Positions 53,362 to 62,381 of a stretch of DNA of 64,000 nucleotides are shown here, in pieces (position 1 is the first letter of the stretch; the number at the start of each line of letters is the position of its first letter). The stretch spans positions 744,001 to 808,000 of the forward strand of contig NZ_CAIWNQ010000001.1 in assembly GCF_903914075.1 (NCBI RefSeq), given 5' to 3'. Origin of the DNA: Ruegeria sp. THAF57. Its GTDB lineage: Bacteria > Pseudomonadota > Alphaproteobacteria > Rhodobacterales > Rhodobacteraceae. Both the position numbers and the translations under genes were made by a program. The notes beneath the pieces were generated by a model. That model ran no database searches, was not told the DNA's origin, and worked only from the letters and a program-made list of their open reading frames with translations.

Positions 53362-55245
53362 GTGATCACCGACACAACGACCAACGCCGTTCTTGACCCG
53401 TCCGACGGGATCGAAACCCATGACGACCCGGTCTTTGGCCCCTTGACCTATTTTCCGGCAAAACCGGTTCTGCGGCGTGGTGACGACGCCATTTACCTTC
53501 GCCAGGATTACAAGCTGCCGGACTATCCAACCAGTGTCATCGACTATCTCTATGCAGCCGCCAGCGCACACCCAGACCGCCTTTCGCTTGCTGAACGCGG
53601 ACCACAGGGGTGGGATGGGCCGACATTTCGACAGCTAAAGGCGAATTGCGAGGCTATTGCACAAGCTTTGCTCAACCGTGGTTTAAAGCAAGGAGATTGC
53701 ATCGCCGTTCTGTCCCGCAACAGCATTATCCACGCTCAGATTCTGTTCGGGGCAATGATGGCCGGCATTACTGCCGCGTCGATCTCGCCTAGCTATGCAA
53801 AATTCTCAGAGGCTTTTCCCCGTCTGCAGAGCACATTCGCGCAGTCCAAAGCGAAACTCTTTTTTGTTGATGACGCCCAAACGTTGTCCGATGCATTGGA
53901 CAAGCTTGATCTGAGCGGATGCGAACTGGTGTCCGAACATCCCAGACCCGGTGATACTGACGTCGCCGAGTTGCTGGGCACCAAGGTCACCGAAGCCGTT
54001 GCCGCCGCCCACGCAGCCGTGACCGAAGAAACCGTTGGCAAGATCCTTTTCACCTCTGGCTCGACAGGCAACCCCAAGGGTGTGATCAACACACAGCGCA
54101 TGATGTGTGCAAATATCGCCATGTCGCAAAGGATTGGAATCCGCATTCCTCACGCCCAACGTCGACGGCTATGCTGGCTGCCGTGGCACCATACGTTCGG
54201 GGGCAATCACATCCTGCACGAAATGCTGTTTCACGCATCAGCGCTTTATATCGACTCGGGCCGTCCAGTATCCGGGCCGGATTTTGAACGCAGCTTGACC
54301 GCAATCCGCGAGGTGAAGCCAACCAATTTCTCGAACGTGCCCTTGGCATACGGCATGTTGTTGGACGCAATGGAGCAGGATACTGAACTTGCCGAAGCGT
54401 TCTTTTCGAACCTGACTTTCGTACACTACGGCGGAGCGGGGTTCCCAGGCGAAACCTATGAACGTCTGCAAAAACTGGCCATGACATATCGGGGTTGTCG
54501 TATTCCGCTATCGGGCGGATTTGCCATGACCGAAGCGGCGCCCTCTGTCACGACAGTCCATTGGCCCTATGACGGGGTTGGGCGTATCGGAATGCCTGTG
54601 CCAGAAGTGGAAATCAAGCTAATCCCACTCAGTGACGACCGTTACGAACTGCGGATCAAGGGGCCGAATGTCTTTCCCGGCTACGTAGATCAGCCCGAAC
54701 TGAACAAACGACTTTTCGATGATGAGGGGTTCTTCATTACCGGTGACGCGATCCGCTTTGAAAACATCGACAACATCGCAAATGACCTGCGTTATGCAGG
54801 GCGGGTCAGCGAAGACTTCAAGCTCGACAGCGGTACATTTGTACAAGTTGGGGCGATCCGAACGGGATTGAATCTGGAATGTGGCGGGCTGGTGCGCGAC
54901 ACCGTTGTTGTCGGTGAAGGCCGGGCGCATATCGTCGCGATGGTCTGGCTGAACGATGCGGCCCGCGCACGTGCAACACGGGTGGATGGTGCACTGATTG
55001 AACCTGCCCCCGAAGACCTTGCGCAGGTGCAACAGGCCTTGGATCGGTGGAACCAGAACAATGGCGGCTCCAGCCGGCAAGTGCGCGCAATTGGCATCCT
55101 GGCCGAGCCACCGTCGCTGTCGGAAAACGAAATCAACGACAAAGGCTACGTCAACCAGCGCCAAGTTCTCAAACGTCGCGCAGAAATTGTTGACGCCCTT
55201 TACAACGGAACCCGCAACGACTGGCTAGTGGTGGCACAACAATGA
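53362..55245 (+). CDS. AMP-forming acyl-CoA synthetase, feruloyl-CoA synthase type
   Basis: The GTG at 53362 has AGGA 6 nt upstream. The 627-residue protein has the P-loop FTSGSTGNPKGVINT near residue 232, LPWHHTFGGNH, the adenylate motif GGFAMTEAAPSVTTV and a C-terminal segment ENEINDKGYVNQRQVL with the adenylation Lys. This ending is, from recall, distinctive of feruloyl-CoA synthases. It would activate an aromatic or similar carboxylate with ATP and CoA. It heads a unit with maoC- and tesB-like genes, overlapping the former by 4 bp. Confidence 0.85.
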   Translation: MITDTTTNAVLDPSDGIETHDDPVFGPLTYFPAKPVLRRGDDAIYLRQDYKLPDYPTSVIDYLYAAASAHPDRLSLAERGPQGWDGPTFRQLKANCEAIAQALLNRGLKQGDCIAVLSRNSIIHAQILFGAMMAGITAASISPSYAKFSEAFPRLQSTFAQSKAKLFFVDDAQTLSDALDKLDLSGCELVSEHPRPGDTDVAELLGTKVTEAVAAAHAAVTEETVGKILFTSGSTGNPKGVINTQRMMCANIAMSQRIGIRIPHAQRRRLCWLPWHHTFGGNHILHEMLFHASALYIDSGRPVSGPDFERSLTAIREVKPTNFSNVPLAYGMLLDAMEQDTELAEAFFSNLTFVHYGGAGFPGETYERLQKLAMTYRGCRIPLSGGFAMTEAAPSVTTVHWPYDGVGRIGMPVPEVEIKLIPLSDDRYELRIKGPNVFPGYVDQPELNKRLFDDEGFFITGDAIRFENIDNIANDLRYAGRVSEDFKLDSGTFVQVGAIRTGLNLECGGLVRDTVVVGEGRAHIVAMVWLNDAARARATRVDGALIEPAPEDLAQVQQALDRWNQNNGGSSRQVRAIGILAEPPSLSENEINDKGYVNQRQVLKRRAEIVDALYNGTRNDWLVVAQQ

Positions 55246-55709
55246 CAGAGACATCTTTGGAAGTCAGCCTAGACGCCTATCGCGACCGGGTCGGCAAAGA
55301 GCTTGGCGTATCAGACTGGCTTACGGTGGATCAGGCGCGGATCGACAAGTTTGCAGACGCCACCGACGATCACCAGTTCATTCACATAGACCCGGACCGG
55401 GCCGCAGAAACACCTTTTGGCGGTACGATTGCGCATGGGTTTCTGTCTCTGTCTTTGTTGGTGCCACTGGTGCAGAACGGCGTCCCAAGGATCGCTGGTC
55501 GCACGATGGGTGTGAATTACGGTTTCGATAAGATCCGATTTGTTTCGCCGGTGCCCGCAGGCGCACGTATTCGTGGGCGTTTTCACCTTGCTGGACTGAC
55601 GGACAGGGACGATGGATCCATCCAAACCCGAATGAATGTCACGGTCGAAATCGAAGGAATCGACTCGCCCGCGTTGGTCGCGGAATGGCTTGGGCTGACC
55701 TATTTCTGA
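55242..55709 (+). CDS. MaoC-family dehydratase/enoyl-CoA hydratase
   Basis: The 155-residue hot-dog-fold protein has the hydratase signature FADATDDHQFIHIDPDRAAE with the catalytic Asp/His, followed by FGGTIAHGFLSLSLLVPL. It hydrates 2-enoyl-CoA or dehydrates the 3-hydroxy product. Its start overlaps the ligase stop (ATGA). Confidence 0.88.
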   Translation: MTETSLEVSLDAYRDRVGKELGVSDWLTVDQARIDKFADATDDHQFIHIDPDRAAETPFGGTIAHGFLSLSLLVPLVQNGVPRIAGRTMGVNYGFDKIRFVSPVPAGARIRGRFHLAGLTDRDDGSIQTRMNVTVEIEGIDSPALVAEWLGLTYF

Positions 55710-55745
55710 TCCGCGTTTTCACCGCTTATCCCACCGGGGGCAAAG

Positions 55746-56612
55746 ATGACCCAAGTGCCTTCTCTGGCGGATATATTACAGCCGGAACAAGTTGGGCCTG
55801 ACCTGTTTCGCGCGGCTGCCTTTTCCGGCGACGCGGTGCCGACGCGCCTATTTGGGGGACAGGTTATTGCCCAATGCCTAGCCGCTGCACGCCATTCTGT
55901 GTCGGCAAACCGTCGCTGCCATTCTATCCACTCGTATTTCCTGCGCGCGGGTGATCCGAACCAACCATTGATCTTCCGGGTCGAAAATGCGCGGGATGGT
56001 GGGTCGTTCAGCACGCGGCGGGTGATCGCCACGCAGGGCGACCAGCAAATCCTGAATTTCACAGGGTCTTTCCATGTGCCCGACGAGGGCTGGGACTATC
56101 AGCACGAAAAACCAGACGCTCCGGGGCCACAGGATTGCGCCCCGGACCAAAGCACCGCGACCGCCCGTTCCGCAAATGGCTCGGCCGAAGCAGACAACAG
56201 GCGCATCCACCAGACACAGTTCGAGATTCGCGACGTCGATCCCAGGAATGAGGCAAATCCCGTACCTGTCAGCGATCAGCACGGGTTTTGGTTTCGGATA
56301 CCCGCAGCCAAAAATGGCGATGCCGGCCTGCAGCAGCTTTATCTGACCTATGCGTCTGATATGGGTTTGATGAGCGTAGGTTTGCGCGCCCACGGGTTGA
56401 GCTGGTCGCAGAACACAGCGCAGGGCGCCAGTCTGGATCACGCGCTCTGGCTTCACGCACCTGCCCGCTTACAGGATTGGCACTTTTACGCGATGGATGG
56501 CCCCTGGACGGGCAGCGGCCGTGGACTGGCCCGCGGCATGATCTTTTCCGAAGACGGCAAACTGGTCGCAAGTACAGCCCAGGAATCGCTATTGCGACGC
56601 AAACGCAACTGA
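55746..56612 (+). CDS. Acyl-CoA thioesterase II (TesB-like)
   Basis: The 288-residue double hot-dog protein has LFGGQVIAQCLAAARHSV, SIHSYFLRAGDPNQPLIF and VIATQGDQQILNFTGSF in the N-half, and LWLHAPARLQDWHFYAMDGPW plus SGRGLARGMIFSEDGKLVA in the C-half. All are TesB landmarks. It hydrolyses acyl-CoA esters. It lies 36 bp after the MaoC gene in the same unit. Confidence 0.9.
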   Translation: MTQVPSLADILQPEQVGPDLFRAAAFSGDAVPTRLFGGQVIAQCLAAARHSVSANRRCHSIHSYFLRAGDPNQPLIFRVENARDGGSFSTRRVIATQGDQQILNFTGSFHVPDEGWDYQHEKPDAPGPQDCAPDQSTATARSANGSAEADNRRIHQTQFEIRDVDPRNEANPVPVSDQHGFWFRIPAAKNGDAGLQQLYLTYASDMGLMSVGLRAHGLSWSQNTAQGASLDHALWLHAPARLQDWHFYAMDGPWTGSGRGLARGMIFSEDGKLVASTAQESLLRRKRN

Positions 56613-56776
56613 GCCGCGTCATTCTTGATCGAAGCCCCCTTTCTGCACCTTGTGCAGTTCACCACCTGTGGCACAAGCCCGTTGGCCACCGGGCTCCACA
56701 TGATTTCTGTATGACAATGATAATCTTAAATCGCAAGTTCACATAAGACTTAAGGGACAGTGGACTTGACATCTAC

Positions 56777-56790
56777 ATGATGGCCGTCAT
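56777..56790. promoter_or_regulatory. Cluster operator 2 (crotonase promoter)
   Basis: ATGATGGCCGTCAT, palindromic at 12 of 14 positions. A consensus -35 TTGACA lies at 56766-56771, 5 nt upstream, so the site occupies the -35/-10 spacer of the promoter for the crotonase gene. Confidence 0.78.
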
Positions 56791-56853
56791 TCTGAAGAAG
56801 CTGAAACAAGGCCGATTGGCAGCCTTGTCTGAGCAGCAGGGGAGGATGACGAA

Positions 56854-57636
56854 ATGCAGGATATTCAGGGCAAAGTCAGGCATGAGGTCCAAGGCCGCGT
56901 GCTAAAGATCACGATCGACAACCCGGCAAAGAAAAATGCTTTTCATCCGCAGATGATGGAAGAATTGTCAGACGCCCTGACCCTGCTAGAGCAGTCACCC
57001 GACCTATGGGCAGGGGTGATCTGCGCAGAAGGCGAAGATTTTACAGCGGGGCTGGATATGCCAAAGTTCTTCGGCCCCAACAGCACACCCCCAGAAATTC
57101 CCGAGGGAAACGTCGATGCGTTTGGCCTGCAAAGACAGTGTAGCAAGCCGATTGTCACGGCCGTAAAGGGGATATGCTTCACAATCGGAATCGAAATGAT
57201 GCTAGCCGGAGACATCGCCGTTGCCGCCGATGACACCCGGTTTTGCCAATTGGAATCAAAGCGCGGCATTGCTCCTTTCGGTGGCGCGCACTTCCGATAC
57301 ATCAGCCGCGCCGGTTGGGGAAACGCCATGTACCACCTGATGCTATGCGACGAGTTCAGCGCGGAAGAAGCCCATCGCATCGGGCTGGTACAAGAGGTTG
57401 TGGCCAAAGGACATGAAACCGCACGCGCAATGGAGATTGCGGAAACGATCTGCCGTAACGCTCCGCTTGGCATTCAGGCCATGAAAGTGGCTGGACGTAA
57501 ATTTATTGAACACGGGGAACAGGCTGCGATTGCCTGCATTCCAGAGCTTCGCGACCGTATGCTTGCGACCGAGGACATGCGTGAAGGCATAGCGTCGTTC
57601 GTGGAACGGCGCGAGGCCGTCTTTAAAGGCCGCTGA
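56854..57636 (+). CDS. Enoyl-CoA hydratase/isomerase (crotonase) family protein
   Basis: GGGGAGGATGACGAA precedes the ATG. The 260-residue protein has the oxyanion-hole segments EDFTAGLDMPKFF and VKGICFTIGIEMMLAGD. The two Glu residues of hydratases are aligned in TIGIEMML and FCQLESKRG. It probably hydrates an enoyl-CoA. A hairpin of GCCCC/GGGGC (57644-57661) follows the stop, but transcription may continue into the SDR gene 214 bp downstream. Confidence 0.87.
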   Translation: MQDIQGKVRHEVQGRVLKITIDNPAKKNAFHPQMMEELSDALTLLEQSPDLWAGVICAEGEDFTAGLDMPKFFGPNSTPPEIPEGNVDAFGLQRQCSKPIVTAVKGICFTIGIEMMLAGDIAVAADDTRFCQLESKRGIAPFGGAHFRYISRAGWGNAMYHLMLCDEFSAEEAHRIGLVQEVVAKGHETARAMEIAETICRNAPLGIQAMKVAGRKFIEHGEQAAIACIPELRDRMLATEDMREGIASFVERREAVFKGR

Positions 57637-57732
57637 AACGAGCGCCCCCGGCGGCCGGGGCAGCACCGGAACGGTAGTCGCGCCCTTGATGTAAAGGATA
57701 CTGGGCTGACAGGGGTTTTCGTTAGGCAAAAC

Positions 57733-57783
57733 GAATTCCGGCGCATTTGGGGTTCGACTGCGAGCTGACGAAGACCGGAATTC
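57733..57783. repeat. Inverted repeat between crotonase and SDR genes
   Basis: GAATTCCGG (57733-57741) and CCGGAATTC (57775-57783) are perfect 9-bp inverted arms 33 nt apart. The spacing is large for a single operator. Function unknown. Confidence 0.45.
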
Positions 57784-57850
57784 TGCCCACCTGTGCGCAG
57801 GGAACGATGAAACTGCCCGCTGATACAATCTGACGAAGAAGGAAAGAAAG

Positions 57851-58621
57851 ATGACCAAGGCGAATGAGCTTTTCGACCTGAGTGGCAAGACCGCCCTGAT
57901 AACCGGGGGGTCACGCGGGCTGGGTCTGCAGATCGCCGAAGTGCTGGGCGACAACGGCGCGCGATTGGTGATCTCGTCCCGCAAGGAAACGGATTTGCGG
58001 GATGCCAAGGCGCATCTCGAAGGGCGCGGGATCACCGTGGACTACATCGTGGCGGATAACCGTAAAGATGACGACCTTGTGGCGTTGTCAGCTCAGTCCA
58101 TCGCAAAGCTGGGACGGGTCGATATCCTTGTCAACAATGCCGGGGCCACTTGGGGAAGCCCCGCCGTCGATCACGCGATGGAGGCCTGGGATAAAGTGAT
58201 GGACCTTAACGTCCGCTCTGTGTTTCGCCTCAGCCAGCTGATCGCAAGAGACTCGATGATCCCGAATGGCAACGGCCGGATACTGAACCTGGCGTCGATT
58301 GCTGGGCTAAAGGGCAACAAGGGGATTGTGGCTTACAACACTTCGAAGGCGGCTGTGGTGAACCTGACCCGCGCATTGGCCCACGAATGGGGTGAGCATG
58401 GAATAACGGTGAATGCGCTGGCGCCGGGCATGTTCGAAAGCAAGATGACCGCGGGCACGCTGGATGCGCTGGGGCGCGAAAACGTTGCCGCGCAGAACCC
58501 GCTAGGGCGGATTGGCGGCAGCGAAGACCTTAAGGGGGCGGCGCTGCTTTATTGCTCGGACGCAGGCAGCATGATCACCGGGACCACTTTGGCCATAGAT
58601 GGCGGGCTGACCGCGATCTGA
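57851..58621 (+). CDS. SDR-family NAD(P)-dependent dehydrogenase (canonical)
   Basis: AAGGAAAGAAAG precedes the ATG. The 256-residue protein has LITGGSRGLGLQIAE, VNNAG at residues 95-99, catalytic Ser149, and Tyr162/Lys166 in AYNTSK. The C-terminal TGTTLAIDGG is typical. It probably oxidises a hydroxyacyl-CoA or an alcohol group. It is followed by the HCCA-isomerase-like gene on the same strand. Confidence 0.88.
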   Translation: MTKANELFDLSGKTALITGGSRGLGLQIAEVLGDNGARLVISSRKETDLRDAKAHLEGRGITVDYIVADNRKDDDLVALSAQSIAKLGRVDILVNNAGATWGSPAVDHAMEAWDKVMDLNVRSVFRLSQLIARDSMIPNGNGRILNLASIAGLKGNKGIVAYNTSKAAVVNLTRALAHEWGEHGITVNALAPGMFESKMTAGTLDALGRENVAAQNPLGRIGGSEDLKGAALLYCSDAGSMITGTTLAIDGGLTAI

Positions 58622-58665
58622 AGGCGCCCGGCCTATCCGTAGACCACTTTGAAAAGGAAAGATTG

Positions 58666-59280
58666 ATGCAGAAACACGTCGCCTTTCACTTCGATTTCGG
58701 CAGCCCGAACTCTTACCTTGCGCATCTCTTGATACCCGGTCTCGCGCAGACCTATGGCGCGACGTTCACCTACGTGCCGGTGCTGCTGGGCGGCATCTTC
58801 CGCGCCACTGGCAACCGGGCACCGGGTGAAACCAATGCCGGGATCGAGAACAAGCTGCGGTACGAACGGCGCGACCTGCTGCGATTCACTGAACGCAACG
58901 GAATCGCCGATGAGTTCTCATTCAACCCCTATTTCCCGATTAACACCCTGCAACTGATGCGCGGCTGCATTGCGGCGCAACGGTTAGGTGTGTTCGAGCG
59001 TTACATGGAACGCGTCTTTCGCGGCATGTGGCAGTTCGAACAGAATCTTGGCGACCCTGAGGTGCTGTCGCGCTGGCTGACAGATGGCGGGCTAGAAGCC
59101 GAACCCCTGTTCGCACTGATACAAGACCCCGAAGTCAAAGCCCAACTGATCTCGAATACGGAAATGGCTGTTTCCGCTGGTGATTTTGGTGCACCGACCT
59201 TTCACTACGACGGGGAAATCTATTTCGGAAAGGATCGTATCCGCGATCTGGAACAGCATCTGGCCGGTCTGGATAACTGA
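58666..59280 (+). CDS. 2-hydroxychromene-2-carboxylate isomerase-like (DsbA/kappa-GST fold)
   Basis: The ATG at 58666 follows AAAAGGAAAGA, 45 bp after the SDR stop. The 204-residue protein has FHFDFGSPNSYLA, matching the active-site Ser region of HCCA isomerases and kappa GSTs, PYFPINTLQLMRG, and the cis-Pro loop GDFGAPTFHYDGEIYFGKDR. Such enzymes perform glutathione-dependent cis-trans isomerisation of aromatic breakdown products. Confidence 0.85.
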   Translation: MQKHVAFHFDFGSPNSYLAHLLIPGLAQTYGATFTYVPVLLGGIFRATGNRAPGETNAGIENKLRYERRDLLRFTERNGIADEFSFNPYFPINTLQLMRGCIAAQRLGVFERYMERVFRGMWQFEQNLGDPEVLSRWLTDGGLEAEPLFALIQDPEVKAQLISNTEMAVSAGDFGAPTFHYDGEIYFGKDRIRDLEQHLAGLDN

Positions 59281-59327
59281 CACACGCATTTGGGTCAGCC
59301 GACCCACCCTACAGAAGGACACTCCTT

Positions 59328-60056
59328 ATGGAACAAAGAGCAGAAACTGTTGTCGTGGTTGGAGCCGGTGATTTCATCGGCGCGGCCATCTGCAAGGCCT
59401 TCGCCGCCGAAGGCTTTACTGTGATCGCCGGTCGGCGCAACGGGGATAAACTGCAACCGTTGGTGGATGAGGTCACAGCCGCCGGAGGCCGAATGATCGG
59501 CAAAAGTCTGGATGCCCGGGACGAAGATCAGGTCATCGACTTCATCAAGTCCGCCGAAGAAGTTGGCCCAATCGAAGTTTGCATCTTCAACGTCGGCGCG
59601 AATGTGAATTTCCCATTCACAGAAACCACGGAACGGGTTTTCCGCAAAGTTTGGGAAATGGCCTGCTACGCCGGTTTTCTGACCGGGCGCGAAGCCGCCA
59701 AAGCGATGCTGCCACGCGGAACCGGCAATATCTTTTTCACTGGTGCAACCGCCGGGCTGCGCGGCAATCCGGGCTTTGCCGCCTTTGCCAGCGCCAAGTT
59801 TGGCATCCGCGCCGTCGCTGAATGCGCCGCCCGTGAATTGATGCCCAAGGGCATCCATGTGGCGCATCTGGTCATTGACTCCGGCGTTGATACCCAATGG
59901 GTGCGCGAGATGATCACCGCCCGCGGCGGCAACCCGGAAGACCGGGTTCTGATGGATCCCGCGTCCGTGGCAAAGACCTATATCCAGCTTTGGAAACAGC
60001 CCAAAGACGCGTGGATGTTTGAGACGCAGATACGACCAAGCGTAGAAACGTGGTAA
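59328..60056 (+). CDS. Short-chain dehydrogenase-like protein lacking the catalytic Tyr (paralogue)
   Basis: The 242-residue protein has VVGAGDFIGAAICKAF and, at the YxxxK position, F-A-S-A-K (Phe153, Lys157). Residue 140, 13 before the Phe, is Ala. It resembles the protein at 51588-52337 along its length, including the C-terminal WKQPKDAWMFETQIRP. It closes the crotonase-SDR-isomerase-SDR run. Confidence 0.82.
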   Translation: MEQRAETVVVVGAGDFIGAAICKAFAAEGFTVIAGRRNGDKLQPLVDEVTAAGGRMIGKSLDARDEDQVIDFIKSAEEVGPIEVCIFNVGANVNFPFTETTERVFRKVWEMACYAGFLTGREAAKAMLPRGTGNIFFTGATAGLRGNPGFAAFASAKFGIRAVAECAARELMPKGIHVAHLVIDSGVDTQWVREMITARGGNPEDRVLMDPASVAKTYIQLWKQPKDAWMFETQIRPSVETW

Positions 60057-60179
60057 ACTGAGAGTTGTCGTTTCGGTCGACTCCTGCATCGGCTGACAGT
60101 CGGATATGACAAAAGCTACCCGCCCTCAGCGCCGCAATGCGGTCACAGGGACATTCCCGTGCCCCCACTGACCACTGCC

Positions 60180-60667
60180 CTAGCGGGGTTGTGCCCCGTC
60201 CCATTCGATCATGAGCGGGCGCAACGCTCCTGGAAGGTCCGACTTTGTCCCGTGCTGATCTAGAAAAACCAACACCGCCGAAGCGGTTGCAATCTGGCCA
60301 TTCCCCCAGATCGCTACTCCATTGTACAGCTAGAGCGGCCGACCTGCGCAGTGCGCCCCGTCACGATCACATCGTCATCCAGATGAACTGGCTTTAGATA
60401 GTCGATCTGAAACCGTCGGATCACCATCAGATTGGCCCCCGGCGTCGCATATTCCGGCCAACCATAGGCGCGCAGATAGGCCATGCGGAACGCCTCGATC
60501 CAACGCAGGTATTTCACGTTCGAGACATGGTTCTGCGCATCCAAGTCCCCGAATGTCGCCCGAAAGCCTACCCCGAAATTCCAAGGTTCCGGCACCCCGT
60601 AGCCGCGCAGGTCGGCGGCTTTCATCGGCTCATAATGCCCTGAGATTCTGAATTTTTGCTCGTTCAT
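60180..60667 (-). pseudogene. 4HBT acyl-CoA thioesterase broken by a single-base frameshift
   Basis: The first 117 codons (60667-60314) give the N-half of a hot-dog thioesterase: FRATFGDLDAQNHVSNVKYL with the catalytic Asp, and VTGRTAQVGRSSCTME followed at once by TAG. In the next frame the family's natural continuation reads AIWGNGQIATASAVLVFLD to a TAG at 60180-60182. One missing base in GAGTAGCG (expected GAGTAxGCG, coding EYA) would restore a 163-residue protein. It is either a recent mutation or a sequencing error. It lies 19 bp downstream of the GMC gene on the same strand. Confidence 0.8.
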
Positions 60668-60686
60668 ACTTTGACGTCTTTGTCTA

Positions 60687-62294
60687 CTATCCGGCCAATA
60701 TCATTCTGCTGGCCTTCTCTGCGATCATGATCGTCGGGGCATTGGTATTGCCCGAGGTCAACTCGGGCATGATCGAACAATCGACAACCCGCAATCCTGC
60801 AATCCCGTGCAGCTTCAACTTGGCATCCACAACTGCATCCGGCCCCGGCCCCATTTTACAGGTCCCTGACGGATGGAAGATCGTCACGGCGTGACCGCGC
60901 GCCCAGTCCAGCATCGCATCGTAATCGTCGCTTTGTATTGTGCTGCCCGGCAAATACTCAGACGCGATATGGCTCGCCAAGGGTGACTGCGCCGCAATCG
61001 TGCGGGCGATGCGAATTCCTTCGACCAACGTGCGGCAATCGGTTTCCGTAGATAGATAGTTGGGGTGAATTTTGGGATAAGTGGCAGGGTCTGGACCATT
61101 CAACAGAATCTGCCCACGACTTTCGGGGCGCAACTGGCAAACGGTTGAAGTGAAGCCGAAAAAGTCATGCAGGTTCCCTTCCGCATCATAAGAAAACGGC
61201 TGCACGTGAAACTGAATGTCCGGCGTTTCCAGATCAGGGTGCGTTTTCAGAAACGCGGTAGCATCCGCCGCTGGCATCGACAAAGGTCCGTTCCGGCCCA
61301 CGAAATAATATTGGGCGGCGATGGCCGCCTGACGCATCAGCGACTTCCCTTCGCGGTTGTATGTGGGAACCGACATCCGATGCACCATCTTGGCCTGTAG
61401 ATGATCCTGCATCGCCTGCCCGACACCCGAAAGCTCGTGACGGGGCTGCACGCCGTTTTCAGACAAATGATCGGGATTTCCAATCCCTGACAGCATAAGT
61501 ATCTGAGGCGACCCGATCGACCCGGCCGATAAGATCACCTCGCGCCCGGCCTTAAGCGACACCAATCTACCCGAGCGATCCTTGTAGGTGATGCCTGTAC
61601 AGCGTTTGCCATCCAGATCCACGTTCTGCACATGGGCATGAGTGTTCACACGCAAATTGGGGCGCGACCTAATCGGTTTCAGAAACGCATTCGCCGTCGA
61701 ATGACGTTTGCCATAGGCGATGGTTGTCTGAAAAAAGCCGACCCCTTCCTGCTGCTCTGCATTGTGATCAGGGTTATACGGGTAGCCCGCTGCAATTGCG
61801 GATTCGACCCATTTTTCACTCAGCGGATGGCGCGACCGAGGGGTGCTGACCGTCATTTCGCCGTCACTACCCCGCAGGTCAGAGTCGTATTGATCCTCAG
61901 CACCCTCCTCGCGCCCTTCGGTAGCTTTGAACAGCGGCAGGACATCCTCCCAGCCCCAGCCTTCGTTGCCCAATTGCCGCCAACGGTCATAATCGGACGG
62001 CTGCCCGCGCACGTATAGCAACCCGTTTATCGACGATGACCCTCCAAGCGTCTTGCCGCGCGGCCAGAAAAGCCGCCGCCCATTTAAGCCGGGATCAGGT
62101 TCGGTTGAATAGCACCAGTTATACTTCTCATTTCGAAGCATTTTCACAAAGCCCGCAGGCGCATGAATGAAGGAGCTGTTATCCTTGCCTCCGGCCTCCA
62201 GCAATATGACCTTGTTTTTTGGGTCGGCAGTCAGCCGGTTGGCCAACACACAGCCAGCAGAACCCGCCCCAACAATGATGTAATCCGCGTCCAC
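60687..62294 (-). CDS. GMC-family FAD alcohol dehydrogenase/oxidase (choline dehydrogenase-like)
   Basis: From the GTG at 62294 (GGGAGG upstream) the protein has 535 residues. The FAD motif is YIIVGAGSAGCVLANRL; the GMC signatures are PRGKTLGGSSSINGLLYVRG and SAGSIGSPQILMLSGIG. The catalytic His is in AVTIFHPSGTCKMG, and the second His/Asn in SGNTNAPTIMIAEKA. It would oxidise a primary or secondary alcohol. It follows the zinc alcohol dehydrogenase gene by 87 bp. Confidence 0.88.
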   Translation of the reverse strand: MDADYIIVGAGSAGCVLANRLTADPKNKVILLEAGGKDNSSFIHAPAGFVKMLRNEKYNWCYSTEPDPGLNGRRLFWPRGKTLGGSSSINGLLYVRGQPSDYDRWRQLGNEGWGWEDVLPLFKATEGREEGAEDQYDSDLRGSDGEMTVSTPRSRHPLSEKWVESAIAAGYPYNPDHNAEQQEGVGFFQTTIAYGKRHSTANAFLKPIRSRPNLRVNTHAHVQNVDLDGKRCTGITYKDRSGRLVSLKAGREVILSAGSIGSPQILMLSGIGNPDHLSENGVQPRHELSGVGQAMQDHLQAKMVHRMSVPTYNREGKSLMRQAAIAAQYYFVGRNGPLSMPAADATAFLKTHPDLETPDIQFHVQPFSYDAEGNLHDFFGFTSTVCQLRPESRGQILLNGPDPATYPKIHPNYLSTETDCRTLVEGIRIARTIAAQSPLASHIASEYLPGSTIQSDDYDAMLDWARGHAVTIFHPSGTCKMGPGPDAVVDAKLKLHGIAGLRVVDCSIMPELTSGNTNAPTIMIAEKASRMILAG

Positions 62295-62381
62295 CTGCCC
62301 GGCACCTCCCAAAACCTATCAATGAAATCCGGCTCCTTGGCCTGCTTTGTTTTCAAACTGCGGGTCGCGTTCAAACCGTGT

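Noticed and set aside
43400-57636. Classical ferulate pathway (Fcs-Ech-Vdh)
   Set aside because: The ligase fits Fcs, but the crotonase lacks clear feruloyl-CoA hydratase-lyase features that I can recognise. The aldehyde dehydrogenase is in a separate LysR locus, and the other genes are not explained by that pathway.
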